In this document: positions 1 to 11,195 of the stretch, one piece after another | Position numbering within the stretch: position 1 is the first letter of the stretch | Layout of the letters: the number at the start of each line of letters is the position of its first letter | From: Agrypnia vestita | Taxonomy: Eukaryota > Arthropoda > Insecta > Trichoptera > Phryganeidae | DNA length: 64,000 nucleotides | Reading direction: 5' to 3' | Assembly (NCBI GenBank): GCA_016648135.1 | Contig: JADDOH010024956.1 | Span: 23,556-87,555 of the forward strand | The notes under the pieces: model-generated | What the model was told of the DNA's origin: nothing | The model's input: only the letters and a program-made list of their open reading frames with translations | Databases searched by the model: none | Program-made: the position numbers and the translations under genes

Positions 1-701
1 AATAAACAATACGTATTTTTAAAATAGACGTTGATTTTTCGTCTATTTTAAAAATACAAATACAAATCGAGTCCCTTCGAGTAAAAACATATTTTTGTAA
101 TAAAGCGCGACTAACTTACTAAGGTATTATACTTTTTAAGAGTATTTTGTTGGACTTTTTAATAATTGTTCCAAAAAAATGCTGGTTCATGTCCGTATAT
201 TTTGCCGGTCTGAGGTTTGGATGAATTTCCGCAAGCATTCATGAATTTGTAAATTTTTTATTTTTAAAAGTACAAATAGAATGTGCAACTTATTATTTAA
301 AGATGGAAATAGCTCCATTTGAATAGACACTCCTCATTCTCATAAAATATGTTTCTAAACTCTAAATCATACTTCCGCCTCCGTATTATCATTATATTCA
401 CCGTTCGATAATTCAAATTGATAGATATTTTAAAATTTATCTCTCGATTCACACTGGGTTATCATAACATTGATAAGATATCGTTATGTTTACCAAAGAA
501 AAAGTCTACAAACAATGAAAATGGTTGCTGTAATATCAAATTACTAAATTGACCGAGTGCGTGTGTGTTAAAATTTTTATTTCTGAACCTACTGTAATTC
601 GCCACTCAAAATAATCAATCAAATATTATTTATATCTTTTTTAATTCAGAGAGAATTATGAAATAGAGTTGAATATTAGAAGACGCTTGCCCAATTACCA
701 A
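1..701. other. AT-rich DNA, no gene seen
   Basis: No open frame of note and no structured repeat was recognised. The stretch runs up to the A that precedes the Helitron at 702. Confidence 0.5.
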
Positions 702-1434
702 TCTATACCTATAAAACTCTGTCTGTCTGTCTATTCTCTATACAAATCTATACCGTCTGTCTGATTCGATTCAAATTTTGCATGCTTATGCTTTAGGACC
801 CGGCGGGTAACATAGGCAACATTTCCCCCCTATTCTCTTACCCCTTCCCCTCCCAATGACATATTTTCGATGCAAATCTGTACCGTTTGACCGCTCGGAC
901 TCAAAATTTGGAAACTTATTCTTTAGGACTTGGCGGGTAACATAGGCAACATTTTCCACCTATGTCATATCCCTTCCCCTCCACCTGACATGTTTTCGAT
1001 GCAAATCTGTACCATTTGACCGATTGGACTCAAAATTTGGAAAATTATTCTTATGGACACTGTGGGTAATATATGCGACATTTCCCCCCTATTCTTTTAA
1101 CCTTTCCCCTCCCCTGATATATTCAAATGTGTACCGTTTGACCGATCGAATTTGGAAACTTATTTTTAAGATCTCAGCGGGTAACATTTGCGACATTTCC
1201 TCCGTATTATTTTACCCAATCCCTTCCCCCTGACATATTTTCAATGCAAATCTGTACCGTTCGACCGATCGGACTAAAATTTGGAAACTTAGGACCTCCC
1301 CTTTTACCTTTTACACTCCCCCTGATATATTTTCGATGCACATTTGTATTGTTCGAATCAAACCTTTGTTTACCGCCACAAATTTATTTTCAACTTAATC
1401 CGTAACCCGTGCAACGCCGGGTACGAACAGCTAA
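702..1434 (+). mobile_element. Non-autonomous Helitron with internal tandem repeats
   Basis: The element starts with TC (TCTATACCTATAAAACTC, 702 on) just after an A at 701 and ends with CTAA at 1431-1434 just before a T, the A/T target placement typical of Helitrons. A short hairpin, ACCCG at 1405-1409 paired with CGGGT at 1418-1422, sits 8 nt upstream of the CTAA end, which is the usual Helitron 3' signature. It encodes no Rep/helicase protein, so it depends on an autonomous relative. The interior is almost wholly made of ~129-bp tandem repeats. There are no terminal inverted repeats and no target duplication, as expected for rolling-circle transposition. The 5' end is less certain than the 3' end. 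Confidence 0.75.
725..1375 (+). repeat. ~129-bp tandem repeat, about 5 units
   Basis: The anchor words GACATATTTTCGATGCAAAT or close variants recur at about 858, 987, 1115, 1232 and 1323, so spacing is 129, 128, 117 and then a shortened 91 bp. Each unit also carries CTGTACCGTTTGACCGATC, AAAATTTGGAAACTTATTC, GCGGGTAACAT and a pyrimidine-rich CCCCTTCCCCTCCC tract. The first unit (about 740) is diverged. Decay of unit length toward the 3' end suggests unequal exchange. Confidence 0.8.
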
Positions 1435-1842
1435 TTATCAATTTTTTTTCGAATTTGGTTCGAGTCTCGGATAACGCTTAAACAAACGAGCAGTAGATGA
1501 CTGAAAAGTGCTAGTGAAAATTAAATTAGTTATATTATAGAAAATAACTTTGCTAACTTGTTGTCTAGGCCTAAGTCGAAAAATTGACATATGCTTTTAT
1601 TCTTTAAATAATTTGAAATTTATTTTCAAAAGTTTTTTCCTATGATTATTTTTAAAACTTTCAATTAAAAACAGCAGTGTATAAATATCTTAATTAATAC
1701 TAACTTCTCATAAAGTTCAATAGAGTTAACTGTTTTTTTAAAATAATTTTAATGTTAAGAATGTATAAATAAATAGATATAGAATTTTTATCAGTGAATG
1801 AAATTCTAAATTTTTTCTTACTTAGTAATAATTTTTATATAT
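1435..1842. other. AT-rich DNA, no gene seen
   Basis: Only A/T-rich sequence between the Helitron 3' end and the hammerhead-like repeat end; nothing further recognised. Confidence 0.4.
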
Positions 1843-1920
1843 ATTGTACCCTGACGAAGGGACCATCGGCCCTGAAACATGTTGATATTTTCAATAAATA
1901 AGTGGTGGAAACAAAGTATA
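1843..1920 (+). repeat. Hammerhead-like repeat end, copy 1
   Basis: CTGACGA at 1851-1857 is followed by a 16-nt segment (1858-1873) that folds into a 6-bp helix with one bulged A and an ATC loop, then GAAA at 1874-1877, then the palindrome ACATGT, then GATAT. The order matches a type I hammerhead core with a self-complementary helix III. The strand before the core (GTACC) pairs with GATAT at all but one position. An AATAAATAAGTGG tail follows. The same tail and core recur at 23182, 27187 (minus) and 38550. Transcription or cleavage is not shown. Confidence 0.5.
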
Positions 1921-2151
1921 TTTTTGTTAATTATTATATATAAAAATTATTATATATTGTATATATAAATTTTAGCATATAAACTTATTTTAAAATTTTA
2001 TACCACAGTATATAAGGGTAGATTCTTGACGCGTTTTTTCTTATCAAAAAAGTTTTGGAGATGCCTGGTATCGATCTCGGTATCGGTAAAGGTAAAGTTA
2101 AGTGAGTGTATATCAAAACGAAATTTTCTGAAACGGTATCTCTATATTTCT

Positions 2152-2240
2152 AAGGCCCGGTTGTTTCAAGTTGGATTAAAGTAAAAGTTTGTTTAAATAA
2201 ATTTTAGCGTTTCACAGTTTTCGTGATATTTTTTCCGAAT
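2152..2240 (+). mobile_element. Half copy of the 146-bp TA-flanked MITE
   Basis: AAGGCCCGGTTGTTTCAA at 2152 matches the left terminus of the complete element at 7261-7406, followed by GTTTAAAT and a TTTTCGTGATA-like segment that track its interior. No right terminus is present, so this is a truncated relic. Confidence 0.6.
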
Positions 2241-2839
2241 TACCCACTTCTATATTAAAAACACGAATTTCCAATATTAAAATAATATTTTTTACATCTA
2301 TGTACCTGCCTGGGAATATGTTTGTCGTCAATCATTATTTTTTAGACATTACCTTGTTTTAACTTTAAAAAGATGATGTTGATTCATTTTAAAGATATTT
2401 TTTAAGGATAAATCTTAATGTACTTTTTATATTTCGGGATTATTGAATAAATGAAACTTATAATGTATAATGTTTAGCAAATAGGGTAGTTAGTAAAAGT
2501 GTAAAGCTATAGAGCTGATGATTCACTTGTAGCAGTAGACTAGGTGGTCTAGCCGCATATAGAGTACTCAGAGTATCGTAGACTCTAAGGGATTGCAAAA
2601 AAGGGATTTAAATACGAAATTAATTTTAAATTTTTAAGTAGGGATTTTAATATTTGATATTTAAACATCTTAGCTCGCGTCTTCTTTACCCCAAAACTAC
2701 TAGAGTAATCTGAGAAATCGATTGCGTATTTCATTCGATAGCTGCAAAATGTTAAACTTAGAAATTCTCAAGTTCTATAATTTAAAGACTTGCTCCAAAA
2801 TAAAAATATGATCCCATCCACACAAAGCTAAGCAACAAA
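2241..2839. other. AT-rich DNA, no gene seen
   Basis: No recognisable feature. Confidence 0.4.
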
Positions 2840-3095
2840 ATGTAATTTTAACAATATTTTTATACGCATGTTCCAAGAACACAGTTACTGGATTTTGTCC
2901 ACAGAGGGGTAATCATTAATTAAGATAAATTATAAAAGTCTCGCAGCGACGAAGCTATTTATATGGAAAACGTGTATGGAAGTCTTTTTATAGGGTGGCC
3001 ACAGAGCTTGCGACCTGTATTAGCTGGCTTAAGTGATCACTTTACACAGTGCAATGTTCACCGATTCCACCGAAAGAACGTCCACATATTATTAA
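2840..3095 (+). repeat. Long-arm repeat family, arm copy
   Basis: The words AAGAACACAGTTACTGGATT, TTTTGTCCACAGAGGGGTAA, GACGAAGCTATTTATATGG and GGCTTAAGTGATCACTTTA occur in this order. The same words recur at 39790-39948 (minus), 45785-46045 (both orientations), 46245-46495 (minus) and 52845-53340. It is therefore a dispersed repeat; its class is unknown. Confidence 0.6.
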
Positions 3096-3981
3096 ATTTT
3101 TAAATACGGTAATTTTTTCTACAAATTTCATCACGATTTTTCCGACAATTTTAAAGAATAACTAAAAAATTTCAAACACAGAATATTTTTTATTTGTACC
3201 TACTGCTGCGCAAAAATTGTATATATCAACAAATGTATTTTACTTTAAATTACCTGCAATATTAGGTTTACGAAGATAATAATATAATATAAATTAAATA
3301 TGCCACCATAAGCCAAATTCGCAATATTCGCTTATGTCGAGGACTGTCGCGTGTCACGTGATTAGACTCACTTGATTATCTTTAGAACCCACACACAAGA
3401 CCTGAGCTTTGGTCTTATTTAATTTAGACGTTGATCACTGTCAAGCTTAAACATCTCCAACCGTGGATTATCCTTTGTAGTTAACTGGATTTTTTCAGAT
3501 TCAGCATACACCTGCAAGCAAATAAATGCTCATTAGTTGTAAAGTAATAACGTACATTTTCTAAAAATATTTTGTTAATTCATCGTCGGGCGGATTCGAT
3601 CGTGTAATCTTAATTAGGATGGACGTGAAATGAATAATATATTTCATGTCCGACCGTGTTTAATCAAAGTGGATCACACAAATTTAGCTATTATTCAAAA
3701 TTAATATGGTGCATTATTTGCTCTATAGATATCGCTCTGTAGTTCTTCGAGTAGGTACTTGTTATTCACGAACAGACAAAGAACTGTAGGACATATAGTT
3801 CATAAGGGTGGGTCGGTATAAGGGATGTTCGGTTCGCAGATGTGCAGTGCGGCGTTGCTTTAATCGTTTAAAAGAAGAGAAATTCAAAACGTAGTCCAGG
3901 GTCGTATCGATGCCAAGTGAAGTCAGAACGAAATAAAACATTATATATACATTAGGTAAAGGCGGAAATATCCAAAAAAAA
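3096..3981. other. AT-rich DNA with one small hairpin
   Basis: GGACGTGAAAT near 3621 is followed about 10 nt later by ATTTCATGTCC, a short imperfect hairpin. No gene recognised. Confidence 0.4.
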
Positions 3982-4512
3982 AACTAACCCATGGAAACCA
4001 AGTTTTCGTTATACTCCCTTTCTCATTTGTATAGTTTCCTATTTGATATTCTATCAACATATTCCTTTATTGCTTATTGCTCCATTGCTTTAAATTCATG
4101 AGGAAAATCTATTCCATGTATATTATTATCCTTAAAACTTATAGAATATTGAAAACGTAATATTGGTATAGCGGGGCACGGCGTCGGCAAAACCGTCTGA
4201 TCGGACCCATGGCTCGAGTCAGCCTAGCTGAAACAAGTTTCGCGTCTTCTCCACGCGTCGGGCTCCTTTCTCATTTGTAGTTTCCAATTTGAAAAAAACG
4301 TCAAAATTTCGAAAAATCCAAAATATACTATAGTAAATTTTTTTAAACGAAAATTGGTTAGATCATTTTTATCGTCGCCACGAGTCTGCCTATTAAGTTT
4401 CAGCTCTATTGGATCACGGGAAAAGGGTCAAAAATCGATCTAAAGTTTTTTTTACGGCAAGCCGGCAAGCAAGCAAGCAGACGCCACGAGTTAATATAAA
4501 GGGAGTAAAAAT
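3982..4512 (+). repeat. CTCCCTTT-ended repeat, copy 1
   Basis: The segment has inverted ends, TATACTCCCTTTC near 4010 and AAAGGGAGTAAAAATG near 4499. It carries GGATCACGGGAAAAGGGTC, AAAATCGATC, a GCAAGCAAGCAAGC microsatellite and GCCACGAGTTAATAT. The same set is found in reverse orientation at 6147-6670, 62228-62775 and 63437-63845. The interior of this copy differs from the others. No protein is encoded. Confidence 0.65.
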
Positions 4513-4518
4513 GTTTTG

Positions 4519-4668
4519 AATTGAGAATTACTAATTCAAAATGTACTAAATTCTAGATTTTTCGTTTCTACGCCTTTTATAAAATCATCTCGAATTCAGT
4601 ACGTTATAAATTAGTAATCCCCGATGAATGCATTTAATTTTTTTTGATATTGCTGCCTTTGCTTTTAT
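4519..4668. repeat. Fold-back repeat, copy 1
   Basis: GAATTACTAATTCAAAATG and GTACTAAATTCTAGA on the left are answered by TCGAATTCAGTACGTTATAA and ATTAGTAATCC in reverse complement, followed by GATATTGCTGCCTTTGC. The better preserved copy is at 18036-18277. Confidence 0.5.
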
Positions 4669-6146
4669 ACTCCACATATGTTTGCATGGTACTCATGTCC
4701 TGTTCGGCACAACTTTGATAAAAATAAAACAGCTTTGTTTTGGAGAGAGGTGGTGCGAGAACATCGAACCAGTAGTCGCCTAACGTGTAGTCACCGCTGA
4801 GCAACAGGCTGCCTTAAAGTGTTCATGGATCCTGTCTTCTCGGTGGTGCAATTTCATAGCGGTTTTCTGTGGGCCTAATGGCATACACTTTCTTTCTCTG
4901 CATCCGCATTCTGAAGGCTCTGAATTGTTCCCGGAATGAATATTATACTTGCGCCATATCGAAATGTTGTCTCTCTTTATATTGGAAACGGACTATGTAT
5001 TTCTGTATGTTTCTTCAAATACTCTTGTGCAGTATTTACAATTGCTGCAGCTGAAGAATTGCTCAAGTCAAATAGTATAACGCTACATTACATAAGTACG
5101 TATTTCTGAATTCACGGTGCGCAAAAAAGAGCTGATAACAAATCAATGATTTTTTGAAGATGGCCTTTCATATTTGACTTTTATCGAAATGCTTTGTTTG
5201 ACATTGCAATGCATGTAAAGCACAATTATCAAAATATACAATTTATTACAATTAAATCTGATTGAAACATCCCTGATATGCAATGTTTTAGTCGCCAATC
5301 TTAACCCGGGTGTCTACGAGAAAATATACTTTTAAATCATCTACCGCTAAATGTGATCATTTATATAATTAGCAAGACACTTATTCCACGATATTTTCAG
5401 GAGTATATTTGCATAAATTCTGTGTTGAAATATTTTGTTTTTTATTAAGATTATTTTTTTCTATTTTTAACGGAAATTGGACTAATGCGTACAATATCTA
5501 TCAATTATATAAGTTTACTAAATTTACTAAAATTTAAATTTAAAAAAAATTTAAAACTAAAAAAATTTAAAATATTTACTAAAATATCTTTAAATTCTCC
5601 GACAAACAATCCCCCCCGGTTTCGTGTGTTAAATATATTTAGGAAGAAGCGTTATTAATATTATAATTTTATTATTATTATTTAAATATATTCAGGAAGA
5701 GCCGTTGTACTCGTATTTTGTGTGTTAAATATATTTAGGTAGAGCATAATATTCCGAATGGCCGTGAAAATCTAGGAACATTTTGAAATTAATGAACATA
5801 CTTGAATATTCATGGCATTAAGGCGGCACAGCGTTAAAGATGCATCATAAAAGTTAAAAAAAAATTAATGTACCTAGCTCTGGAATTAAAAAATAATGAA
5901 GTAAACGAAATGACACTAGAATATGTCACAGATCTCTGTGTGATGCATGGCTCGGTGGGGCGGTGGGCTCGAACAGGTTGGTCGGACAAGCGCTCCGATA
6001 GAATGAATGATAATATGCATAATTTGCGCCTTTGCAGAGAGGAACCGTTTGCCCATTGCGACACTCGATCTTAGATATCTCTTTAAACCTTACTGTTTGA
6101 ATGATATCAATATTAATATGGCCTTTTTATATTGATACATTTTTAT
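4669..6146. other. AT-rich DNA with a short tandem repeat at 5629-5745
   Basis: TTAAATATATTTAGGAAGA or close variants occur three times (about 5629, 5680, 5725). 5524-5600 is low-complexity AAATTTAAA sequence. No coding exon is recognised; the short open frames here have no recognisable similarity. Confidence 0.4.
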
Positions 6147-6670
6147 TCCCTTGGTATTAACTCGTGGCGTCTGCTTGCTTGCCGTCAACAAAAACTTTGG
6201 ATCGATTTTTGACCCTTTTCCCGTGATCCAATCGAGCTGAAACTTGGCAAGTAGACTCGTGGCGACGATCAAGAAGATCTGTCAAATTTTCGTTGAAAAA
6301 TTTAAAATTATAGTATAATTTCGGATTTTTAGAAATTTTATTAGTTTTTTCAAATTGGAATCATTAGAAAAGTTTGATTACGGTGGCCCGATAACGTCGC
6401 GAAATATTTTCTAAATTTGAATTACTCCGTCGGTATGCATAATAGGTACTTCAATACGAATGTCGAAAATCTAAATTGACTGACAAATGTTTTTAGAATT
6501 TAATCTTCGAAGCATGAAGTGTCTTATCAAAGCTCAAAACATCTGATATTTTAGAAATATATTTAATTACTGTAAGTTTAGTGCTATGTCATATGTTTTA
6601 ATTCGTCTTTAATTGTTGTTATATTTTACAAAGAAAGGGAGTATAATAAAAACTTGGTTTTTATGGGTTA
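6147..6670 (-). repeat. CTCCCTTT-ended repeat, copy 2
   Basis: It shares with 62228-62775, over essentially its full length and in the same orientation, the words AACTCGTGGCGTCTGCTTGC, GATTTTTGACCC, CCCGTGATCCAATCG, CGTGGCGACGATCAAGAAG, GGCCCGATAACGTCGCG and AAGAAAGGGAGTATAATAAA. The ~530-bp unit ends in AAAGGGAGTATAA and a conserved AAAACTTGGTTTTTATGGG tail. Confidence 0.7.
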
Positions 6671-7258
6671 CTTTTTTATATAATTTTTTTACAAATTTCC
6701 AAAGCGCATATTTTCTCTATCATCGCTAACAACGCTATAAAAATGGGTCCGTTATTCATAATAACAAGAATCTAACACAATACACATCTTATTGGTCATT
6801 GGCTTCTGTAAGCTCGTTGCTAGGCCCAGCAAGCGCCTTTATATATAATTAAGATAAAAGTCATAAATATTTTATAATTAATATTCCTTTGATTTTAGAC
6901 TTCTCTTATGCAACACTCGTGCTTTCAAAATTCACAGTTTATTTTAAAATACCTATATAAATTATTAGACGTGTATAAATATTAAATGCATTATTTATTT
7001 AAGTGACTCGAATAATAAATAATGTTTATAATATTTATATAAATCTATATGCATTTTAAAACTATCCGTACATCTCGCTAGTTTATACGATTTCAACATT
7101 TTATTATTTTTTCTCGATAATGGCAGGGTACGCGCGCATTGGTTGATAGGTTTTTAGCGCAATCATAATATAGATTTAAAAAATAAAATTAATATATAAT
7201 ACCGATATATACACGGATATACACATCAATATTATTACTACAATACAAATTTCCAGAC
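6671..7258. repeat. Dispersed repeat with TTTATACGATTT word, copy 1 (about 6960-7195)
   Basis: ACTATCCGTACATCTCGCTA, GTTTATACGATTT and GCATTGGTTGATAG followed by ATATAGATT recur in the same order at 35335-35505. The right-hand part also appears at 15558-15640. 6671-6959 itself shows nothing. Confidence 0.45.
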
Positions 7259-7260
7259 TA

Positions 7261-7406
7261 AGGCCCGGTTGTTTCAAATTCGATCAAAGTAAGCGTAGAG
7301 TTTAAACTGAAATTTTACGTTCTCCATCAATCAGACGATCCGTTTTCGTAAAAATCTATGCTTTTATCGACCGCTTACTTTGATCGAACTTGAAACAACC
7401 GGGCCT
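7261..7406. mobile_element. 146-bp MITE with TA target duplication
   Basis: The termini are AGGCCCGGTTGTTTCAAAT on the left and its reverse complement (TTGAAACAACCGGGCCT) on the right. The inverted match extends through GATCAAAGTAAGCG, giving arms of about 36 bp. TA flanks both ends (7259-7260 and 7407-7408). No coding capacity. Size, TIRs and TA duplication suggest a Tc1/mariner-mobilised MITE. Confidence 0.85.
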
Positions 7407-7599
7407 TAGTGTGTATGCTATAAAATTTTACCTGTATAATATGAGCCTTGATGTGCTGGGAAAAAACCCTATTTTTCCGTAAAAACTTAACCAAAGAATT
7501 TAATTCTAAAATTGCATACCTACCAAAGATTTTAGTCCTACAATATTGCAGTTAGAAGAAACTGTTGATAGTCGAACCGTTATTTTAACCAGTTTCTTA

Positions 7600-7746
7600 A
7601 CAACCGTTATTTAAGATTAGTATCTGATTATATCGATTATTGGTAACTGATTTTTTGCAATTCTATGGGCAAGATTACTAGAAATCTATTGAATCTCAGT
7701 TACCCATGATCGATACAATCAAATACAAATCTCAAATAACGGTTTA
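7600..7746. mobile_element. Palindromic MITE-like element
   Basis: AACCGTTATTTAAGATTAG on the left is matched in reverse complement by CAAATCTCAAATAACGGTTT on the right, and the pairing continues through a GATTRTATCGAT word, giving imperfect arms of about 54 bp around a ~40-bp centre. The target duplication is unclear. Confidence 0.6.
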
Positions 7747-8836
7747 AATCTCTAGTATAAGCGTATTTATAAAATAAAATGCATAATAATAGAACACATT
7801 TCATTGTAAAATTACTTACCTCATTATATTTTACCGTTATCATCATTATTTTAAGTTCTCGAAATTCGTTGACATTTTTCGTTTTAGGAGCACACCCGAA
7901 CTAAATAATTACTCAGACTTAGCATGTGCCAGTAGGATTGAGCACAGTTGAATGGAATAAATTTTTATTTATTTTTTGTTATTCTTTAATTAGTACCATT
8001 CTGAATTTGTCTTTTGCCAATAATTCTTTATTTTTACTGTGTCATTACTTTTTGAAAGGTTTTAATTTTTTCTGTTTACTTTGATACTAATCATTGTTTA
8101 TATATTTATTTATTTTAAAGAGTTTTCATGATTGTTCATTTTTTTAAATGTGTTTTATTGCAATCTATTATTTTTTGGGTATATTTTATCTTCTTTTCTT
8201 GTTGATCTGGTATATTGGTTTAAATATCTTTATTTTTTTATTTCAAAATTTTTTACCATTAGGTTTGGTATCTTATCATTTTTTACCATTTTATATTAAT
8301 TTTGCTTTTATACTAATCATTGTTCATACATATTTATTTAAAATGTTTTCATATTGGTTCATTTCTTTTGAATTAGTTTATTTCTATTAATTTTTAGTTT
8401 ATTTTAAAACGTGTTTTATGTTTATATAAAAATTCTATATATGTATGCGCCAGTCCGGTGCACGCGCGGATCGACCAACTGACCCAGTGTGGTTTTTTTA
8501 ATTTCTGCGCTTGTTTGTCATTTTTTCTTTGTATTATTCAGGTATCGGCATACCAGTGTACTAATACGTGACACGTACACTGCACGTTTTTACAATAATT
8601 ATTGAACAAGATAATACTTTATTTATATAAGGAAAACATAACTGTACGTGTCTAAACAGATTTTCTTAATGTGACCAGTGAAGTTTCCTGGGGTAAACAT
8701 AATAAAATTTAGCAAAAACAAAATAAATTTACGATACATAAAATGAAGTGTCCAAAAAAAAAATTAAAGGAATATTATATTTTAATTTAATTGAAAATTA
8801 CACACATATTCGCACACATAAATACATATACATATA
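7747..8836. other. T-rich DNA, no gene seen
   Basis: About 7970-8400 is strongly T-rich on the plus strand, which makes the hydrophobic 80-codon frame at 8148-8390 a compositional artefact. Nothing else recognised. Confidence 0.45.
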
Positions 8837-8838
8837 TA

Positions 8839-9089
8839 TCGACGGCTCCTACGTATAATATCGTAACCCACAAATCGACGATTGTGAGTTTTTTGTGTAT
8901 TTCATATGTATTTAATATATCTTTAATTCCAAGAAAAAAAAAAATATAATAAAAAACGTTATTTATTGCAAAATGTTTTTTTTTTCTTGGAATTAAAGAT
9001 ATAATTAAATACATATGAAATACACAAAAAACTCAAAATCATCGATTTGTGGGTTTTGTGTGGGGGATATTATACGTAGAAGCCGTCGA
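8839..9089. mobile_element. 251-bp fold-back element, TA flanks
   Basis: The element starts TCGACGGCTCCTACGTATAA and ends with the near reverse complement TTATACGTAGAAGCCGTCGA, flanked by TA at 8837-8838 and 9090-9091. The inverted match runs almost to the centre near 8955, so each arm is about 110 bp. Both arms resemble the left end of the longer relative at 59100-59703, so this copy looks like two left ends joined head to head. Open frames across it are by-products of the palindrome. Confidence 0.8.
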
Positions 9090-9346
9090 TATGTTAAATC
9101 GAAGGCTTTAAATGTTAGTTCTAACTACTTTGGGGGTAACCCGCGTCAAATTCTGGTCATCAGGACCAGTCGTCTGCCGACGTTCTCACCGTCAAGTGAG
9201 AGTTTGAAAAATTCTGCGTCAGGTGTTTGTAGAGAAGTGGACAATTTAGCAAAATAAATATATATATATATATATTGTTAAACTTATAAAACATTCTAAT
9301 CTTATTAACTAAAAATATATTTTTTTAATATATTATATTTTTAAAA

Positions 9347-10105
9347 TTATTCTGAATTCTCAGCGTTCGGGTCATTATTTTTAGAAACAGTTTGTCTTTC
9401 GACATAGGCCTCCTCTAAAGATTTCTATTTTTCTCTATACTTTGCAACTCTGATCCATTCTGGACCAGCCACCTTTTTTAGATCGTCTTCCCATCTTTTC
9501 GTTTTTCCACCTTTGTTTCTTTTACCGTCTCTTGGATACCACTTTGTTATTATTCTGGTCCATTTCTCTTGCCTTTCTCTCTAGTCCATCGCCATTTTAG
9601 TGTTCGATATACAGAATGTGTCTGTTTGAATTGAGTTCTGTTTTTATTTCTGTTAATTTTACTTTATTGGCTATTCTCCCATCGATTTCTTTGTCCATGG
9701 TTTTGTTGGGCGATATAAGTTGTCCTAAGTACTCAAAGATGTACTCGTCTACGTATTGTATTTGTTGTGTGTTTACTATGATATCATGTGTCTTTAGGAA
9801 TTAGTCATGACTTTTGTCTTGGTGATGTTCACTGATAGCCCTGCCATAGCCTAGCCGCACTCTGATCTGATAACTGTTATAACATATGTTGTAGCTTTCT
9901 TGGGCACTCAGAGAACAGTATCAGATCGTCTGCAAAACGTAGACGGCTTAGATTTTCTCCATTAATATTGAGACCATTCTCATCCCATTCTAGGTTTCGA
10001 AATATCATCTCCAGGACTGCCGTAAATAGTTTGGACGAGATAGGATCACCTTGTCGGACGCCTCGCTCTATGGGGAATACTTCGCTTGTTTTCTCCAGTC
10101 TACTT
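9347..10105 (-). pseudogene. RTE-like LINE reverse transcriptase relic
   Basis: Translated on the minus strand the region gives a reverse-transcriptase fragment. A GVRQGDP motif is encoded near 10043-10063 and the catalytic FADD (palm) motif near 9926-9937, linked in one frame by a segment reading SSKLFTAVLEMIF. A stop follows the FADD block at HML, and the frame is broken further on. The C-terminal tail typical of RTE-type LINEs (RWEDDLKKVAGPEWIRVA, then SLEEAYVERQ) is readable with one internal stop and ends at 9347. The endonuclease domain is missing, so the copy is 5'-truncated as well as frameshifted. Clade placement as RTE-like rests on motif style only. Confidence 0.8.
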
Positions 10106-10117
10106 GTAAAGGACTTT

Positions 10118-10170
10118 TACACTCCCGACGTTTCGAATAAGTATATTCATTCTCAAAGACCTTCTATCTT
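10118..10170 (-). repeat. Degenerate hammerhead-like end
   Basis: On the minus strand a helix formed by GAATGAAT and CTTATTC precedes GAAACGTCGGG, with the palindrome ACGT after GAA. The CTGANGA strand is degraded to TTTGAGA. It resembles the motif at 54671. Confidence 0.25.
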
Positions 10171-10629
10171 GAATCCTGCCCAAAACCGGACGAGTAAAAA
10201 ATGTAAAGTGTACAAGTGTAAAAGTTCTTTTCATTTCAAAAGGACTATTTGACGTGGGTTCCCTCAGAAAATAATTCATCATCTTTTAACCCTTGAAAAT
10301 CTTAAATATAACATTTAATTTAATCGTTATCTGCAAAACATATTATTGGTAACTGAGCAAGGGTCTTCTAATATTCAAATCTATTTCATAATTTTCTCCG
10401 AATTAAAAAATATATAAATAAATTTGATTGAAATACCTACATATGCCTATATATATTTCCTAAAAACATTCCTTTCTCGGGTAATAAATACTCTAACCAC
10501 GAGGAGAAAGGATTTGGGAAACGTATAATTGTGTATTTGAGAAGTACGAGTACATACTATATTTTCGATAAAAGACGAAAAGCTTAAAAAGATATCGAGA
10601 GGAGACTGGAGGGAATAAGGCGAATTGTG
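10171..10629. other. AT-rich DNA, no gene seen
   Basis: No feature recognised; open frames on the minus strand are short and unsupported. Confidence 0.4.
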
Positions 10630-11195
10630 CTTTGAATACAATAATTTCTAATAGATACATGTCAATCGAGGCAAGAACGGTGGTACACAATGGAATTCTG
10701 GTGCCATCACTGATTTATGGAAGTGATGCCTGGAGCTGGCAGAAAAGGAACCAAAGTACATACATACTAATTGCAGTCGAAACGACATCATTTAGACATA
10801 TGTGTGGCAAATCCATTTACGATATAGTGAAGAAATAACAAATTAGGAAAGAGTGTAAAGCTGTTATAAGCATAGTGAATAGAATTAAAAAAGGGTCACT
10901 TATGTGGTTTGGGCACGTAGAACGAATTAATGATGAAAGAATGATAAGGATGATAAAAAAAGATATACGACGCAAGTGTTAATGGCGCCAGAAAGGGCGA
11001 CCGCGTAAAACGTGGATACTAGAAGATTGTTCTGTTCGGAGCCTCAACAATCGTCGAGCCGTTTTATCTATCATACGATATCTATCAAGCGAAGATGTAT
11101 GAATGTGGATAAGACGAGGGTTGGGTCAGGACAGAAAAGTGTGGCATTCCATACTCTCTGCCTACCCTCGCGGAATTTGGCGTGATGGTTAGTTA
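10630..11195 (+). pseudogene. LINE C-terminal relic, family 2
   Basis: The plus strand reads LIYGSDAWSWQKRN, then RRLCGKS-like sequence, a WFGHVERINDERM block, KGRPRKTW, and RSLNNRRA. The same order occurs without interruption at 43345-43803. Stops and frameshifts lie near 10837, 10980 and 11100. It ends in GGCGTGATGGTTAGTTA, the conserved 3' end of this family. This is the C-terminal part of a non-LTR retrotransposon ORF, downstream of the reverse transcriptase; the clade is not determined. Confidence 0.75.

Noticed and set aside
4440..4500. CRISPR-like or functional tandem array at GCAAGCAAGC
   Set aside because: A simple 4-bp microsatellite inside a dispersed repeat; a eukaryotic window gives no reason to expect CRISPR.
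9015..9257. 80-codon plus-strand frame
   Set aside because: Its first part is the right arm of the fold-back element ending at 9089.
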